A stretch of DNA of 10,758 nucleotides from Planctomycetota bacterium (GTDB lineage: Bacteria > Planctomycetota > SZUA-567): NCBI GenBank assembly GCA_020860865.1, contig JAJBTL010000141.1:1-10758 (forward strand). The letters are read 5' to 3'. Shown here piece after piece: positions 1-6,642 of this stretch. Every line of letters starts with the position of its first letter. Positions within the stretch are counted from its first letter, which is position 1. A model generated the notes under the pieces. It searched no databases, was not told the origin of the DNA, and was given only the letters and a program-made list of their open reading frames with translations. Both the position numbers and the translations under genes were made by a program.

Positions 1-242
1 TGGCGGGCGTCGGCGGCGGCCGCGATTGGGCGGAGGGCAGCGGTGTCGGCAATGTCTAACGGCAGTTCCTCCACCCGGGCGGCGCCCCGGCGGCGGCAGG
101 CTTTGGCCACGGCGGCGAGCCGTTCCACCCGGCGGGCGGAGAGGAGGAGCCGGGCCCCGGCCGGAGCCATTTCCAGGGCCAGGGCTTCACCAATGCCGGA
201 GGAGGCGCCGGTAATCCATACAGTGCGATTTTTTATTTTCAT
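1..242 (-). CDS. Short-chain dehydrogenase/reductase (SDR), N-terminal part, cut by window edge
   Basis: Reading the minus strand from an ATG at 242-240 gives 80 open codons that run off the left edge. Residues 11-18 read TGASSGIG, the glycine-rich NAD(P)-binding turn of classical SDR enzymes, after a beta strand (VWI) and before the helix GEALALEMA. LLLSARRVERL (about 32-42) follows as the second strand and helix, with the Arg pair typical of NADP preference. Asp63 in LPLDIAD matches the SDR acidic residue that contacts adenine. The catalytic Ser-Tyr-Lys region lies outside the window, so the substrate cannot be named. A GGTGGAG-like ribosome site sits about 11 nt upstream. The start codon is 4 nt from the -35 element of the divergent sigma-28-like promoter, so this gene's own promoter must lie within the leader of the plus-strand neighbour. 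Confidence 0.88.
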   Translation of the reverse strand, partial: MKIKNRTVWITGASSGIGEALALEMAPAGARLLLSARRVERLAAVAKACRRRGAARVEELPLDIADTAALRPIAAAADAR

Positions 243-246
243 CTAC

Positions 247-274
247 TCAAGTCTCCACCCCTCGCGACCGCTAA
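247..274 (+). promoter_or_regulatory. Sigma-28 (FliA)-like promoter upstream of the 60-aa protein
   Basis: TCAAGTCT (247-254), a 12-nt spacer, then ACCGCTAA (267-274). The enterobacterial sigma-28 consensus is TAAAGTTT-N11-GCCGATAA, so the -10 element matches at 6 of 8 positions and the -35 at 6 of 8. The same 14-nt core, GCGACCGCTAATAC (264-277), recurs exactly at 2438-2451 upstream of the 680-residue protein, which raises confidence that it is functional. The leader to the ATG at 427 would be about 140 nt. Sigma class is inferred from consensus only. Confidence 0.55.
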
Positions 275-426
275 TACTTCTGTAGTGTCAGAAGGTGGAA
301 TAGCCATCTTCCGACGCACCGACCACGCCAGGCGAGGACGGAAGGATTCCGCCCGTCGGCGCGGCCTAGGGTTAACCATGTATAGTACCGGAAACCATCG
401 GGCTATACCAGAGATGCGAGGAGCGC

Positions 427-609
427 ATGATGAGTGTTGGAGGCGTTGGCGGTGGAGCCGCCGATATGAGCGGGCTTATGTCCGTCCTGCAACAGGGATT
501 GCAGAAATCGACCGATTTGTCGAAAAACATGATTTCCATCGGGGTGGAAAACTCCATCATCGGCGACAAGATGGCCATCGCCCAGGAAATCATCGACGTT
601 TATGCCTGA
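427..609 (+). CDS. Small orphan protein (60 aa), putative motility-associated
   Basis: A 60-codon frame preceded by a good ribosome site (GAGGAG, 5-8 nt upstream). ATG at 427 and ATG at 430 are both usable starts. The N-terminus is Gly-rich (VGGVGGGAAD, about 4-13). The rest looks like two amphipathic helices: MSGLMSVLQQGLQKSTDLSK, then a segment ending KMAIAQEIIDVYA at the C-terminus. There is no cysteine, signal peptide or membrane segment. It stands alone, with a sigma-28-like promoter upstream and a hairpin terminator downstream, so it is probably monocistronic. Size, helical character and promoter type recall short putative motility proteins such as the YjfB family, but I do not see a convincing family match. 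The gene is probable; the function is only inferred from the promoter. Confidence 0.7.
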   Translation: MMSVGGVGGGAADMSGLMSVLQQGLQKSTDLSKNMISIGVENSIIGDKMAIAQEIIDVYA

Positions 610-683
610 TTGATCCTGAACACGTGATTCGGTTTCGATCATGCGCGTTCCGGCGCGTATGTGGTCCCCTGTATTGGTTCAGT

Positions 684-724
684 GCCCGGCGTCCGCCCTT
701 GTGGCTGGCGCCGGGCGTTTTGTT
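684..724 (+). terminator. Rho-independent terminator after the 60-aa protein
   Basis: GCCCGGCG (684-691) pairs perfectly with CGCCGGGC (709-716). The interior can extend the stem (CCGCC with GGC-t-GG, one bulge). The hairpin is followed by GTTTTGTT. It lies about 75 nt after the stop codon at 609 and would separate the small gene from the glycosyltransferase gene. Confidence 0.8.
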
Positions 725-742
725 ACTGTATAGTGGAACCTG

Positions 743-765
743 CCGGTCTCCATGAAGGGAGACGG
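743..765 (+). other. Hairpin upstream of the LAB_N-GT2 gene
   Basis: GTCTCC (746-751) and GGAGAC (758-763) form a perfect 6-bp stem around a 6-nt loop. With one bulged G the stem extends to CCG/CGG. It follows a TATAGT hexamer (729-734) that could be a -10 element, though I find no convincing -35. If that promoter is real, the hairpin sits at the start of the leader of the gene at 831. Confidence 0.3.
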
Positions 766-830
766 TGGGGAGAGTACAGCTTCAACCGATGCCGGGCCAC
801 TGTGCCACGGCACACGAATAACGGGGACGA

Positions 831-1856
831 ATGTTTGCCGGAATGCGCTGGGACGGTTGGGAGGTGGTCGGGCTCATTGGCGAAGGCCTGTTCTTCGCCA
901 GGATGGCGGCGCAATGGGTCATGTCGGAGCGGGCCCGGCGGCCGGTCATCCCCACCGCGTACTGGTACATGTCCCTGGCCGGCGCGGTTATCCTCATTCT
1001 CTATGCCTTGCATTTGGGCAGCTTTGCCGTATTGTTACCGCAGGTGGTGGGGGTGGTCTTTTATGCGCGGGGATTGCATTTGGACATTCTTTCACGCCGC
1101 CGCGACGCCAGGCGCGCCGCTCTTGGCTTCGACAATGACACCTATCCGTGGCCGGCCGTTTCCATTATCGTGCCGGTTCACAACGAAGAGGCGTCCCTCA
1201 AGGAAACCCTCACCGGCCTCACGGACCAGGTCTATTTCGGACCGAAACCGGAGGTCGTCGCCGCCCTGAACGGCTGCACCGACGATTCGCGGCGCGAGGC
1301 CGACGCCGTCCCGGACGTTACCGTGGTCGAAAGCGAGCGGTCCGGCATGTCGTTCGGGAAAAACCTCGGCGCCAACGCCAGCCATGGCGATTTCCTCGTT
1401 TTTGTCGACGCCGACACTCGCATTCCGCCGGATGCGGTGCAACACCTGGTCGAGGCGGCGGCCGGGCTTGACCGGTTTATCGGCACCGTGGCCGGGGCGC
1501 CGGACCGGGGCGGATTTGTCGTCAAGACCTGTTTCCGCATTGCCAATTGGGCGACGCGGCGAAAACAGGCCCATGCGCCCGGGGGCGTCATGCTCATGGA
1601 CCGGGAGACGTTTACCCGGGTCGGCGGCTTTGACGAATCGTTGCCGCAAGGGACGTCGACGGATATGATCTGGCGGGGCGTCGAGTCCGGCGCCACCTAT
1701 GTCTATGTCGATTCGTTCCGGGCGGTGACGTCGATTCGCCGGTTTGAAAAGACCGGCATTATCCGCCAGATGCTCAGTTGGCGGTCAAACCACCGCGCCT
1801 TTGCCGCCGGCCGCCGCGAGACGGTGTCGGACAGGGCGTATGAGGATATTCGGTGA
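831..1856 (+). CDS. LAB_N membrane domain fused to a family 2 glycosyltransferase
   Basis: 341 residues. Residues about 10-86 match the lipid A biosynthesis N-terminal (LAB_N) family: EGLFFARMAAQWVMSERA, then PTAYWYMSLAG, then a third hydrophobic segment with LLPQVVGVVFYAR; together about three membrane helices. Residues about 108-320 are a GT-A fold, GT2 domain: VSIIVPVHNEE (110-120), ALNGCTDDS (145-153), the metal/nucleotide-sugar motif DAD (193-195, in FVDADTRIPP), GGFDES (265-270) and SIRRFEKTG (301-309). The usual acidic ED acceptor motif reads TD (277-278, in GTSTDMIWR). This suggests a membrane-anchored transferase acting on a cell-surface glycan or lipid-linked sugar; substrate unknown. 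ATG 831 has GGGGAC only a few bases upstream and ATG 843 is an alternative. Its stop overlaps the next gene's start. Confidence 0.88.
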   Translation: MFAGMRWDGWEVVGLIGEGLFFARMAAQWVMSERARRPVIPTAYWYMSLAGAVILILYALHLGSFAVLLPQVVGVVFYARGLHLDILSRRRDARRAALGFDNDTYPWPAVSIIVPVHNEEASLKETLTGLTDQVYFGPKPEVVAALNGCTDDSRREADAVPDVTVVESERSGMSFGKNLGANASHGDFLVFVDADTRIPPDAVQHLVEAAAGLDRFIGTVAGAPDRGGFVVKTCFRIANWATRRKQAHAPGGVMLMDRETFTRVGGFDESLPQGTSTDMIWRGVESGATYVYVDSFRAVTSIRRFEKTGIIRQMLSWRSNHRAFAAGRRETVSDRAYEDIR

Positions 1857-2218
1857 AAATTTCCTTCCTCCGGGGCGAATTCTCCATCTGCCGGCTCCGC
1901 GATCTGAGCCGGCTGGACCTGTCCGGCAATATTCTGTTCCTCGCCAAGACGCCGGACGAACTGTCCCTCGTCTGCCCGACGGAATCGGTGCCGGACAATA
2001 CCCTCAAGGTCGATCACGGCTGGGCCGCCTGTTATGTCGAGGGCGAACTCGATTTCTCCCTCGTCGGCATCCTCTCGGAGATAAGCCGGGTCCTGGCCGA
2101 AAACCGGATAAGCCTGTTCGCGGCGTCCACCTATAACACCGATTACATCCTCATTAAACAGGTCAAGGTCGAGGCGGCCAAAGAGGCGTTCCGCCAGGCC
2201 GGGTACGACGTGGCCTGA
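1853..2218 (+). CDS. ACT-domain protein (COG3603-like, ACT_7 family)
   Basis: 121 residues beginning at GTG 1853; GTGA overlaps the glycosyltransferase stop by 4 nt, and GAGG lies about 8 nt upstream, so translation is probably coupled. The layout matches the small paired-ACT family: FLAKTPDELSLVCP (29-42), DHGWAACYVEGELDFSLVGI (54-73), RISLFAASTYNTDYILIK (85-102), then a short C-terminal helix. The ELDFSLVG and ISLFA...TDYIL segments are the family's characteristic ligand-binding and strand regions. ACT domains usually bind amino acids or other small ligands and regulate partners. This family has no well-defined enzymatic role, and the overlap with a glycosyltransferase does not reveal one. 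Assignment to the family is firm; the function is unknown. Confidence 0.85.
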   Translation: MKISFLRGEFSICRLRDLSRLDLSGNILFLAKTPDELSLVCPTESVPDNTLKVDHGWAACYVEGELDFSLVGILSEISRVLAENRISLFAASTYNTDYILIKQVKVEAAKEAFRQAGYDVA

Positions 2219-2373
2219 GTCCCGCCGCCGGACCATCGTCTGCCAGAAAATCACGGTCGATTCACCGCCAAAGCAATGCGGGAAAATATGGTCAACCCGT
2301 TCGCGCTCAACCTTTACCGTAGACGATTTCCCCAAAAAACTTTTCCCAAGAGTCAGGTTAATCCGCGTAAACC

Positions 2374-2399
2374 TAAACCACAAACCACCTTCCCGATAA
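2374..2399 (+). promoter_or_regulatory. Possible upstream sigma-28-like promoter (second copy)
   Basis: TAAA (2374-2377), 14 nt, then CCCGATAA (2392-2399). The -10 matches the GCCGATAA consensus at 7 of 8 positions; the -35 is limited to TAAA. It lies about 25 nt upstream of the stronger candidate at 2422-2448 and could form a tandem promoter with it. The segment 2219-2421 otherwise shows nothing coding. It is visibly richer in A and T than the flanking genes and has no clear terminator for the upstream operon. Confidence 0.35.
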
Positions 2400-2421
2400 C
2401 TACACCAAGTCTCGCACTTTC

Positions 2422-2448
2422 TCAAGTTTTGCCTCAGGCGACCGCTAA
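2422..2448 (+). promoter_or_regulatory. Sigma-28 (FliA)-like promoter upstream of the 680-aa protein
   Basis: TCAAGTTT (2422-2429), an 11-nt spacer, then ACCGCTAA (2441-2448). Compared with TAAAGTTT-N11-GCCGATAA this is 7 of 8 at -35, exact spacing, and 6 of 8 at -10. The core GCGACCGCTAATAC (2438-2451) is identical to the one at 264-277. Transcription would start near 2456, giving a leader of about 95 nt that contains two hairpins. Confidence 0.6.
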
Positions 2449-2455
2449 TACCTCT

Positions 2456-2504
2456 ACTGGCCGTCTCGGCGATGACGGCCGGTACCGTGCGCGCTCTTCG
2501 CACG
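2456..2504 (+). other. Two tandem leader hairpins before the 680-aa protein
   Basis: ACTGGCCGTC (2456-2465) pairs with GACGGCCGGT (2474-2483), including one T-G wobble, around an 8-nt loop. CGTGCG (2486-2491) pairs with CGCACG (2499-2504) around a 7-nt loop. Both lie between the likely start of transcription and the ribosome site at about 2537-2543, so they may affect RNA stability or translation. No T-run follows, so they are not terminators. Confidence 0.45.
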
Positions 2505-2549
2505 CAGACGTTGAAGCAATGGAAGCTTCTGACGGGAAAGGATGGAACG

Positions 2550-4592
2550 ATGATCCAGGGAATGGGAAGCGCGGGCATAAGCGGCGCGCAGTATTACGCG
2601 AACACTTCGCGAAACGCCATATCGCGGGCGACGGCGGGATCGGGCAGTAGCAACCCGGATATTGTGGCGATATCTCAGGCGGCCAGGGCGCTGTCCGAGA
2701 AGGTATCCGGGATGACCGTCCAGCAACCATCCACCTATACCACCATAGTCGATCAGACGGTGCCAAAGGTTGCCGGTGCCAGTCTCCATAGATATGCCGA
2801 CCTCGGCCTGGGCGAAGGCGAGACCAACCTGACGGCGATGAATTTCAGCCGAAAAGTTCTTGGCGGCAAGGTTGAAAGCATTCTCAAGAGCGCCGGCATC
2901 AAACTCGGCAAGGACGAGCGCGTGTCCATGTCGGTCGGTTCCGACAATAAAATTAAGGTGGCCGGCATCAAGGACAAGAAAAAGGCCGCCGCCATCGAAG
3001 AGGCGCTGAACGAGGACAAGAAGCTCGGCCGCGATCTGCGGAATCACGTCGCCGTCGGCCGCGTCACCCAGAACGCCAAAAAGCAGGAGGAATACGTCGA
3101 GTTCCTCAAGGACAACGGCATGGAAGTGCCGGACGACATTGACGACCTGTTCACCCACTCCGGTATCCGCGCCTTTATCATTGACGAATATCTGCAAAAA
3201 GAGACGGGCAGCGGCCTTGAAGGCCTCGGCCTCAGCGTCGACGCGGACGGCAACGAAACGCTTACCGGCGCCAGCCAGAACCTGATGCAGCTCCTTACCG
3301 AAGACACGCAACTCGACAGCACCCTGAAGTCCATGATTCGGGACGGTAAAACCGATACCAGTTTTTCCGTCAGCTTCGAATACGCCAACGGCGCCATTTC
3401 CGATCCGACCAGCATCGACATGGCCAATAACAAGATCAAAAGTATCCGTGAAAGCATCATGGGATACTGGGACAAGGAAACGCAGACGATGGTGCCGGGC
3501 GCCATCGATAACGCGCGGACCACGATCGACACGTACGGCGGCGGCTTCAACGAAGATCCGGCGCTTATGGAGGCATTGAGTCGCGGCTTTTCGATCAAGG
3601 TCGACAGATCCGGGAAATTCGAGATTGTCGGCGACCATCTTGACGCCGGCGCCAAGCGGATGCTGACAAACATTGTCCAGAAAGCGCTGGACGGTTGGGC
3701 TGAGGACAAGTCGCGAACCGCCCTGGACGGCCTTGGCGGCGTGCGGATCGCGAACTTTGCGGATGTTGCCGACGCGTTTATCGAGGAGCACCGGTTCGAG
3801 CACGGCGACGTCGACGAGAATGCCCACGAAGTGATTATCAACTTCGCCGGCGGCGCCGACAGTACCAAGGTCGTGTCCGATGCGGCCGACAAGGCCCAGG
3901 ACGAGAAGAACAAGCAACTGGCCGGCGAACTCGGCGACTCCCTCCGGACAATGCTCGGTGACAAGGGCATCGACGCCCAAAACCTCACTATGGAAATTAA
4001 CGAGAACGGCAGAATTATCGTCCAGGGCGACGCCGACCAGAAGGATATCCAGAAAGCGCAGGAGCTTATCGACGCCTTTGTCAAGGATACCCGGGAGGCC
4101 GGCGGTCCCGGCCAGGCAAACGGCAAGGACGAGGACGACGTAAACAGTGCGGACATCAATCCGAACGCCGACAACGAGCGTCTGGAAATGCATTTCAAGA
4201 ACAAGAAGAAGGACGACGACTACACGCCGGACGGCTGGGCCAAGAGCGATGTGGTGACGACGAGCGATGATGAAAAACCGGTCCTCGAGACGGAGGAGGA
4301 GGAACGGCTGCGAAATCTCTTCTTCTCGAAGGGCCAGCGCCATGAGAAGACGGTCGAAAACTTCGCCAAAACCCTCCCCGGGTTATTCCCTGATCAAAAC
4401 ATCTACAACGGCACTGTGAAGGGCGGCGTGTCTAATATCAAGGCTCCCCGATTCGCATCGGACGAAGCAGCCGGACCTGGCGGATGGCGGTTCAATGTCA
4501 CTGGCGCCAGCGAGGCAGGCGCGCTCTACCGCGAACTGATGAACGGCATGCAATTCCACGATCCGATGAAGACCGCGAAGTACGAAATGTAA
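2550..4592 (+). CDS. Cysteine-free repeat-module orphan protein (680 aa), probable flagellar-regulon product
   Basis: ATG 2550 is chosen over the in-frame ATG at 2472 because AAAGGATGG lies just upstream and 2472 falls inside the first leader hairpin. The 680 residues contain no cysteine, signal peptide or membrane helix, and the chain is rich in Asp, Glu, Lys and Asn. Residues 36-54 (PDIVAISQAARALSEKVSG) resemble the D-x-V-x-x-S-x-x-A-x-x-L motif seen in FlgM and other flagellar-regulon proteins. Four stretches share a strand-turn-strand-helix pattern around a 'D/N-G-K-I-x-V-x-G' core: about 113-160 (SVGSDNKIKVAGI), 225-262, 346-382 (IKVDRSGKFEIVGD) and 464-515 (MEINENGRIIVQGD). Residues 515-585 are a charged, probably disordered linker. 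The C-terminus (635-680) is Gly/Ala-rich with MNGMQFHDPM. Absence of cysteine and promoter type suit an exported flagellar accessory or secreted protein, but I recognise no family. Confidence 0.88.
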   Translation: MIQGMGSAGISGAQYYANTSRNAISRATAGSGSSNPDIVAISQAARALSEKVSGMTVQQPSTYTTIVDQTVPKVAGASLHRYADLGLGEGETNLTAMNFSRKVLGGKVESILKSAGIKLGKDERVSMSVGSDNKIKVAGIKDKKKAAAIEEALNEDKKLGRDLRNHVAVGRVTQNAKKQEEYVEFLKDNGMEVPDDIDDLFTHSGIRAFIIDEYLQKETGSGLEGLGLSVDADGNETLTGASQNLMQLLTEDTQLDSTLKSMIRDGKTDTSFSVSFEYANGAISDPTSIDMANNKIKSIRESIMGYWDKETQTMVPGAIDNARTTIDTYGGGFNEDPALMEALSRGFSIKVDRSGKFEIVGDHLDAGAKRMLTNIVQKALDGWAEDKSRTALDGLGGVRIANFADVADAFIEEHRFEHGDVDENAHEVIINFAGGADSTKVVSDAADKAQDEKNKQLAGELGDSLRTMLGDKGIDAQNLTMEINENGRIIVQGDADQKDIQKAQELIDAFVKDTREAGGPGQANGKDEDDVNSADINPNADNERLEMHFKNKKKDDDYTPDGWAKSDVVTTSDDEKPVLETEEEERLRNLFFSKGQRHEKTVENFAKTLPGLFPDQNIYNGTVKGGVSNIKAPRFASDEAAGPGGWRFNVTGASEAGALYRELMNGMQFHDPMKTAKYEM

Positions 4593-4621
4593 GGCGTTCC
4601 ACTACTTACCATGCTATTGAA

Positions 4622-4650
4622 AAAGCCCCGGGCAATGCGTCCGGGGCTTT
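4622..4650. terminator. Bidirectional rho-independent terminator between convergent genes
   Basis: AAAGCCCCGG (4622-4631) and CCGGGGCTTT (4641-4650) are perfect complements around a 9-nt loop. The plus strand reads CTTTATCTT after the stem. The minus strand reads CTTTTTCAA, a better U-run. It lies 30 nt after the stop of the 680-residue protein and 30 nt after the stop of the convergent porin gene, so it can end both transcripts. Confidence 0.9.
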
Positions 4651-4679
4651 ATCTTGGGGAGGAAGGGTTCGCCGATTTT

Positions 4680-5936
4680 CTAAAATACAAATCCGACGCG
4701 AATGCCGAAGAAGTCGCCTCGGCCGCGTTCTGTCTCCTTGCCGAACGACCGCCACTGCCACTCCCGGCCGTATTCCGCCAGGACAAACAGGTTGTCCGTG
4801 AACGCGTACCTGACCGTGAAGGCGAGTTTGAAAAACCGCTCCGTCGCCGGTTCGGGGATTGACTCCTCAATCCGGAGCCCTTCGGCCATGACGCCGAAGC
4901 GGAGGGCGTCGGTGGGATGGTAGGCGGCGCCGAGTTGCCAGGTGTCGGTGTGGTAACCCTTCGTGAAGTTCCAGTCCTGGCCGCGCTGGTATTCGCCAAA
5001 CACCTGCCACGGGCCACGGTGCCAGTCGAACCCGACCGAGACGGCGTAGGCAATCGACCGGCCCGTCGCCAACGGCGAGACATCGGTCCGGTCCGCCACC
5101 CTGGCCATGGCCGACGACCGCGCCACCATTCCGGACACTTCCAGAACCAGGTCCTCGAACGGACGCCACCATAGCCGTCCGGCCGCGCCGACGGCGGCGC
5201 CGTTGTCGTGGCTGGCGCCGGGGCGGAGGCGGTCCTTGTATTCGAGATCGGTCGGTTGGAACGCCGCCACCTCGACCCGCCAGCAGTCGTCCCACTCGTA
5301 ACTGGCGCCGGCCATGAACACCCGGTCGAACTGACCCGGCCGCATGGCCGGGAGCGGTGTGACGGCATCGGCCGGATCGTCACTGCCAATAGCCGGTCTC
5401 TCCCACGGTTGCCGGATGAACAGCGGGCCTTCGGACGAATCGTCCTGGTTGGCCATATGGTGGTAGCTTTGGATTATGCCGAGGGTGATGTCCTGCCCGT
5501 ACGGCGCCCGGCTTTTACCGGCGAAGAAACCGAGGCCGGTGCCGCCGACCGATGACATGACGAGGAGGGCTTCTTCAAGGAGTCGTTCCTGATCGTCCCG
5601 GATGGCGTCGTTCGCACTAAAATCTATCTTGAACAGGGCGCGGACGTTCGGGTGGACGTCCGCTTGGACCCGGAGGTTGGCGCGGCGCACGGCAAGGCCG
5701 TCGGTGTCGTGATCGGTCGGCCGGTACGGCGCGTTCGGAGCGGTTCGGGTGGTTTTTGAATAACGGTAGGTGTAGTCGGTGGCGAGTTCGCCGCCAATGG
5801 AGACGCTGGCATTACGCCGGAGTGACACGGCAGCGCCGGGCGCCGTCACGGCATCCGGGAGATCGCCGGCCACGAGGCCGCCGCCGGCGAGGGCCAGACA
5901 GAGCCCCCAGACGAGAAATACGTTCCCCCATGCCAT
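4680..5936 (-). CDS. Outer-membrane porin, OprO/OprP (phosphate-selective porin) type
   Basis: 418 residues starting at ATG 5936, with GGGGAA 6 nt upstream on the minus strand. Residues 1-24 are a signal peptide: a hydrophobic core (VFLVWGLCLALAGGG) ending near LVAG. The mature part alternates polar and hydrophobic residues as a beta barrel. DGLAVRRANLRVQADVHPN, ALFKIDFS and GFFAGKSRAPYGQ match the signature order of the Porin_O_P family (RRARL...KLEVDFA...GQFKAPFG). The protein ends IRVGFVF with the C-terminal Phe that barrel assembly (BAM) recognises. Aromatic girdle-type residues are frequent in the last 150 residues. Family members form trimeric pores for anions such as phosphate or other small solutes, but specificity cannot be read here. 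It is monocistronic and shares a bidirectional terminator at its 3' end. A candidate promoter lies about 300 nt upstream. Confidence 0.88.
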   Translation of the reverse strand: MAWGNVFLVWGLCLALAGGGLVAGDLPDAVTAPGAAVSLRRNASVSIGGELATDYTYRYSKTTRTAPNAPYRPTDHDTDGLAVRRANLRVQADVHPNVRALFKIDFSANDAIRDDQERLLEEALLVMSSVGGTGLGFFAGKSRAPYGQDITLGIIQSYHHMANQDDSSEGPLFIRQPWERPAIGSDDPADAVTPLPAMRPGQFDRVFMAGASYEWDDCWRVEVAAFQPTDLEYKDRLRPGASHDNGAAVGAAGRLWWRPFEDLVLEVSGMVARSSAMARVADRTDVSPLATGRSIAYAVSVGFDWHRGPWQVFGEYQRGQDWNFTKGYHTDTWQLGAAYHPTDALRFGVMAEGLRIEESIPEPATERFFKLAFTVRYAFTDNLFVLAEYGREWQWRSFGKETERGRGDFFGIRVGFVF

Positions 5937-6243
5937 GCGCCGTTCCCCGAAGCGCTGTACCGCTACACCACTGTGCCGCCGCCAGCGGATGCGCCAGCCC
6001 GCCGCGTGTGGCGGCCGGCTGGAAACCGTTGACGGGTTGGCCGGCGTTTCCCCAAAAACGTCGACCCTGCCTCAAATGTTTTTCATTCAGGTACGAGGCG
6101 ATACTCGGCGGTAGTGTTAAAAATTCGCGTTTTCAACGATAAAACACGGCCCTACCGGCGGATTTCTTATCGCTCTTTCCCACGGCGGCGCCCTCCCCGG
6201 TCCCGGGCTCGCCATGACACGCCTCAACTTTTATCGTACGGCC

Positions 6244-6272
6244 ATTATATTGATAGTAAACGACAAATGCAA
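6244..6272 (-). promoter_or_regulatory. Candidate sigma-70 promoter for the porin
   Basis: On the minus strand TTGCAT (plus 6272-6267), a 17-nt spacer and a perfect TATAAT (plus 6249-6244). The -35 is only half matched. Transcription would begin near 6237 and give a leader of about 300 nt before the porin ATG at 5936, which is long; a closer promoter may have been missed. Confidence 0.4.
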
Positions 6273-6325
6273 TCGCTTTATACCACCGGCTTTCGCCCGG
6301 GTGTATGTCTTTGGGTGAAAAAGGG

Positions 6326-6346
6326 CCATTTTATGGGACAAAATGG
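6326..6346. promoter_or_regulatory. Operator-like inverted repeat between divergent promoters
   Basis: CCATTTT (6326-6332) and AAAATGG (6340-6346) are perfect inverted 7-nt arms around a 7-nt centre. The 21-bp element lies 20 bp upstream of the TTGACA at 6367 and about 55 bp from the opposing -35, a position suited to a dimeric regulator controlling one or both promoters. No regulator gene is in the window. Confidence 0.4.
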
Positions 6347-6366
6347 GCAATTTACAGCGGATTTCC

Positions 6367-6394
6367 TTGACAATCCGGGTTTTTGGGTTATCTT
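6367..6394 (+). promoter_or_regulatory. Candidate sigma-70 promoter toward the zinc-binding protein
   Basis: A perfect TTGACA (6367-6372), a 16-nt spacer and TATCTT (6389-6394, 4 of 6). Transcription would start near 6401, leaving a leader of about 340 nt before the ATG at 6744. That long leader is unusual and may carry RNA structure or an unrecognised small RNA. Confidence 0.5.
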
Positions 6395-6542
6395 GAGGAG
6401 CAAATATTCGACTGTATATCGTGCATCCGGGAGAGAATGGTTTCCCAGAAGGGTGGCATTTTTCCCCGGTCGCGCGATTGTTTTTCCGATGAAGGTTTCG
6501 GACCTTGACGCTATTGCCTGTCGCTCCGGACCTGTGCGGCAT

Positions 6543-6642
6543 TCCCCAGGTCAGCGTGGGGAGGTCGGACGGCGTGTTCCGCATGCCGTTTGCACCGTTT
6601 CGGTGGTGACCGTACCTGGTGACGGCGCTTTGGCGGTCCGAC
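6543..6642 (+). other. Possible structured leader RNA
   Basis: TCCCCA (6543-6548) pairs with TGGGGA (6557-6562). GTCGGAC (6564-6570) is complementary to GTCCGAC (6636-6642) and would close a domain containing the small hairpin CACCG-TTT-CGGTG. The pairings are adjacent and compatible with each other. I do not recognise a known riboswitch or the SRP, RNase P or 6S RNA consensus in it. Confidence 0.3.

Noticed and set aside
26..285. Plus-strand frames at the left edge
   Set aside because: They are antisense to the clear SDR gene, and their Arg/Pro/Gly-rich translations look like shadows.
2454..4343. A 629-codon open frame antisense to the 680-residue protein, and another of 386 codons at 3044-4204
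   Set aside because: Both lie opposite a well-supported gene with a ribosome site and promoter. Long antisense frames are expected in GC-rich coding DNA, and their translations are Leu/Val/Arg- or Ser-rich without recognisable motifs.
6500..6580. Segments such as CCAGGTCAG (plus) and AGGTCCGGA (minus) suggesting an SRP (4.5S) RNA
   Set aside because: The conserved GGAA tetraloop and asymmetric loop sequence do not follow on either strand.
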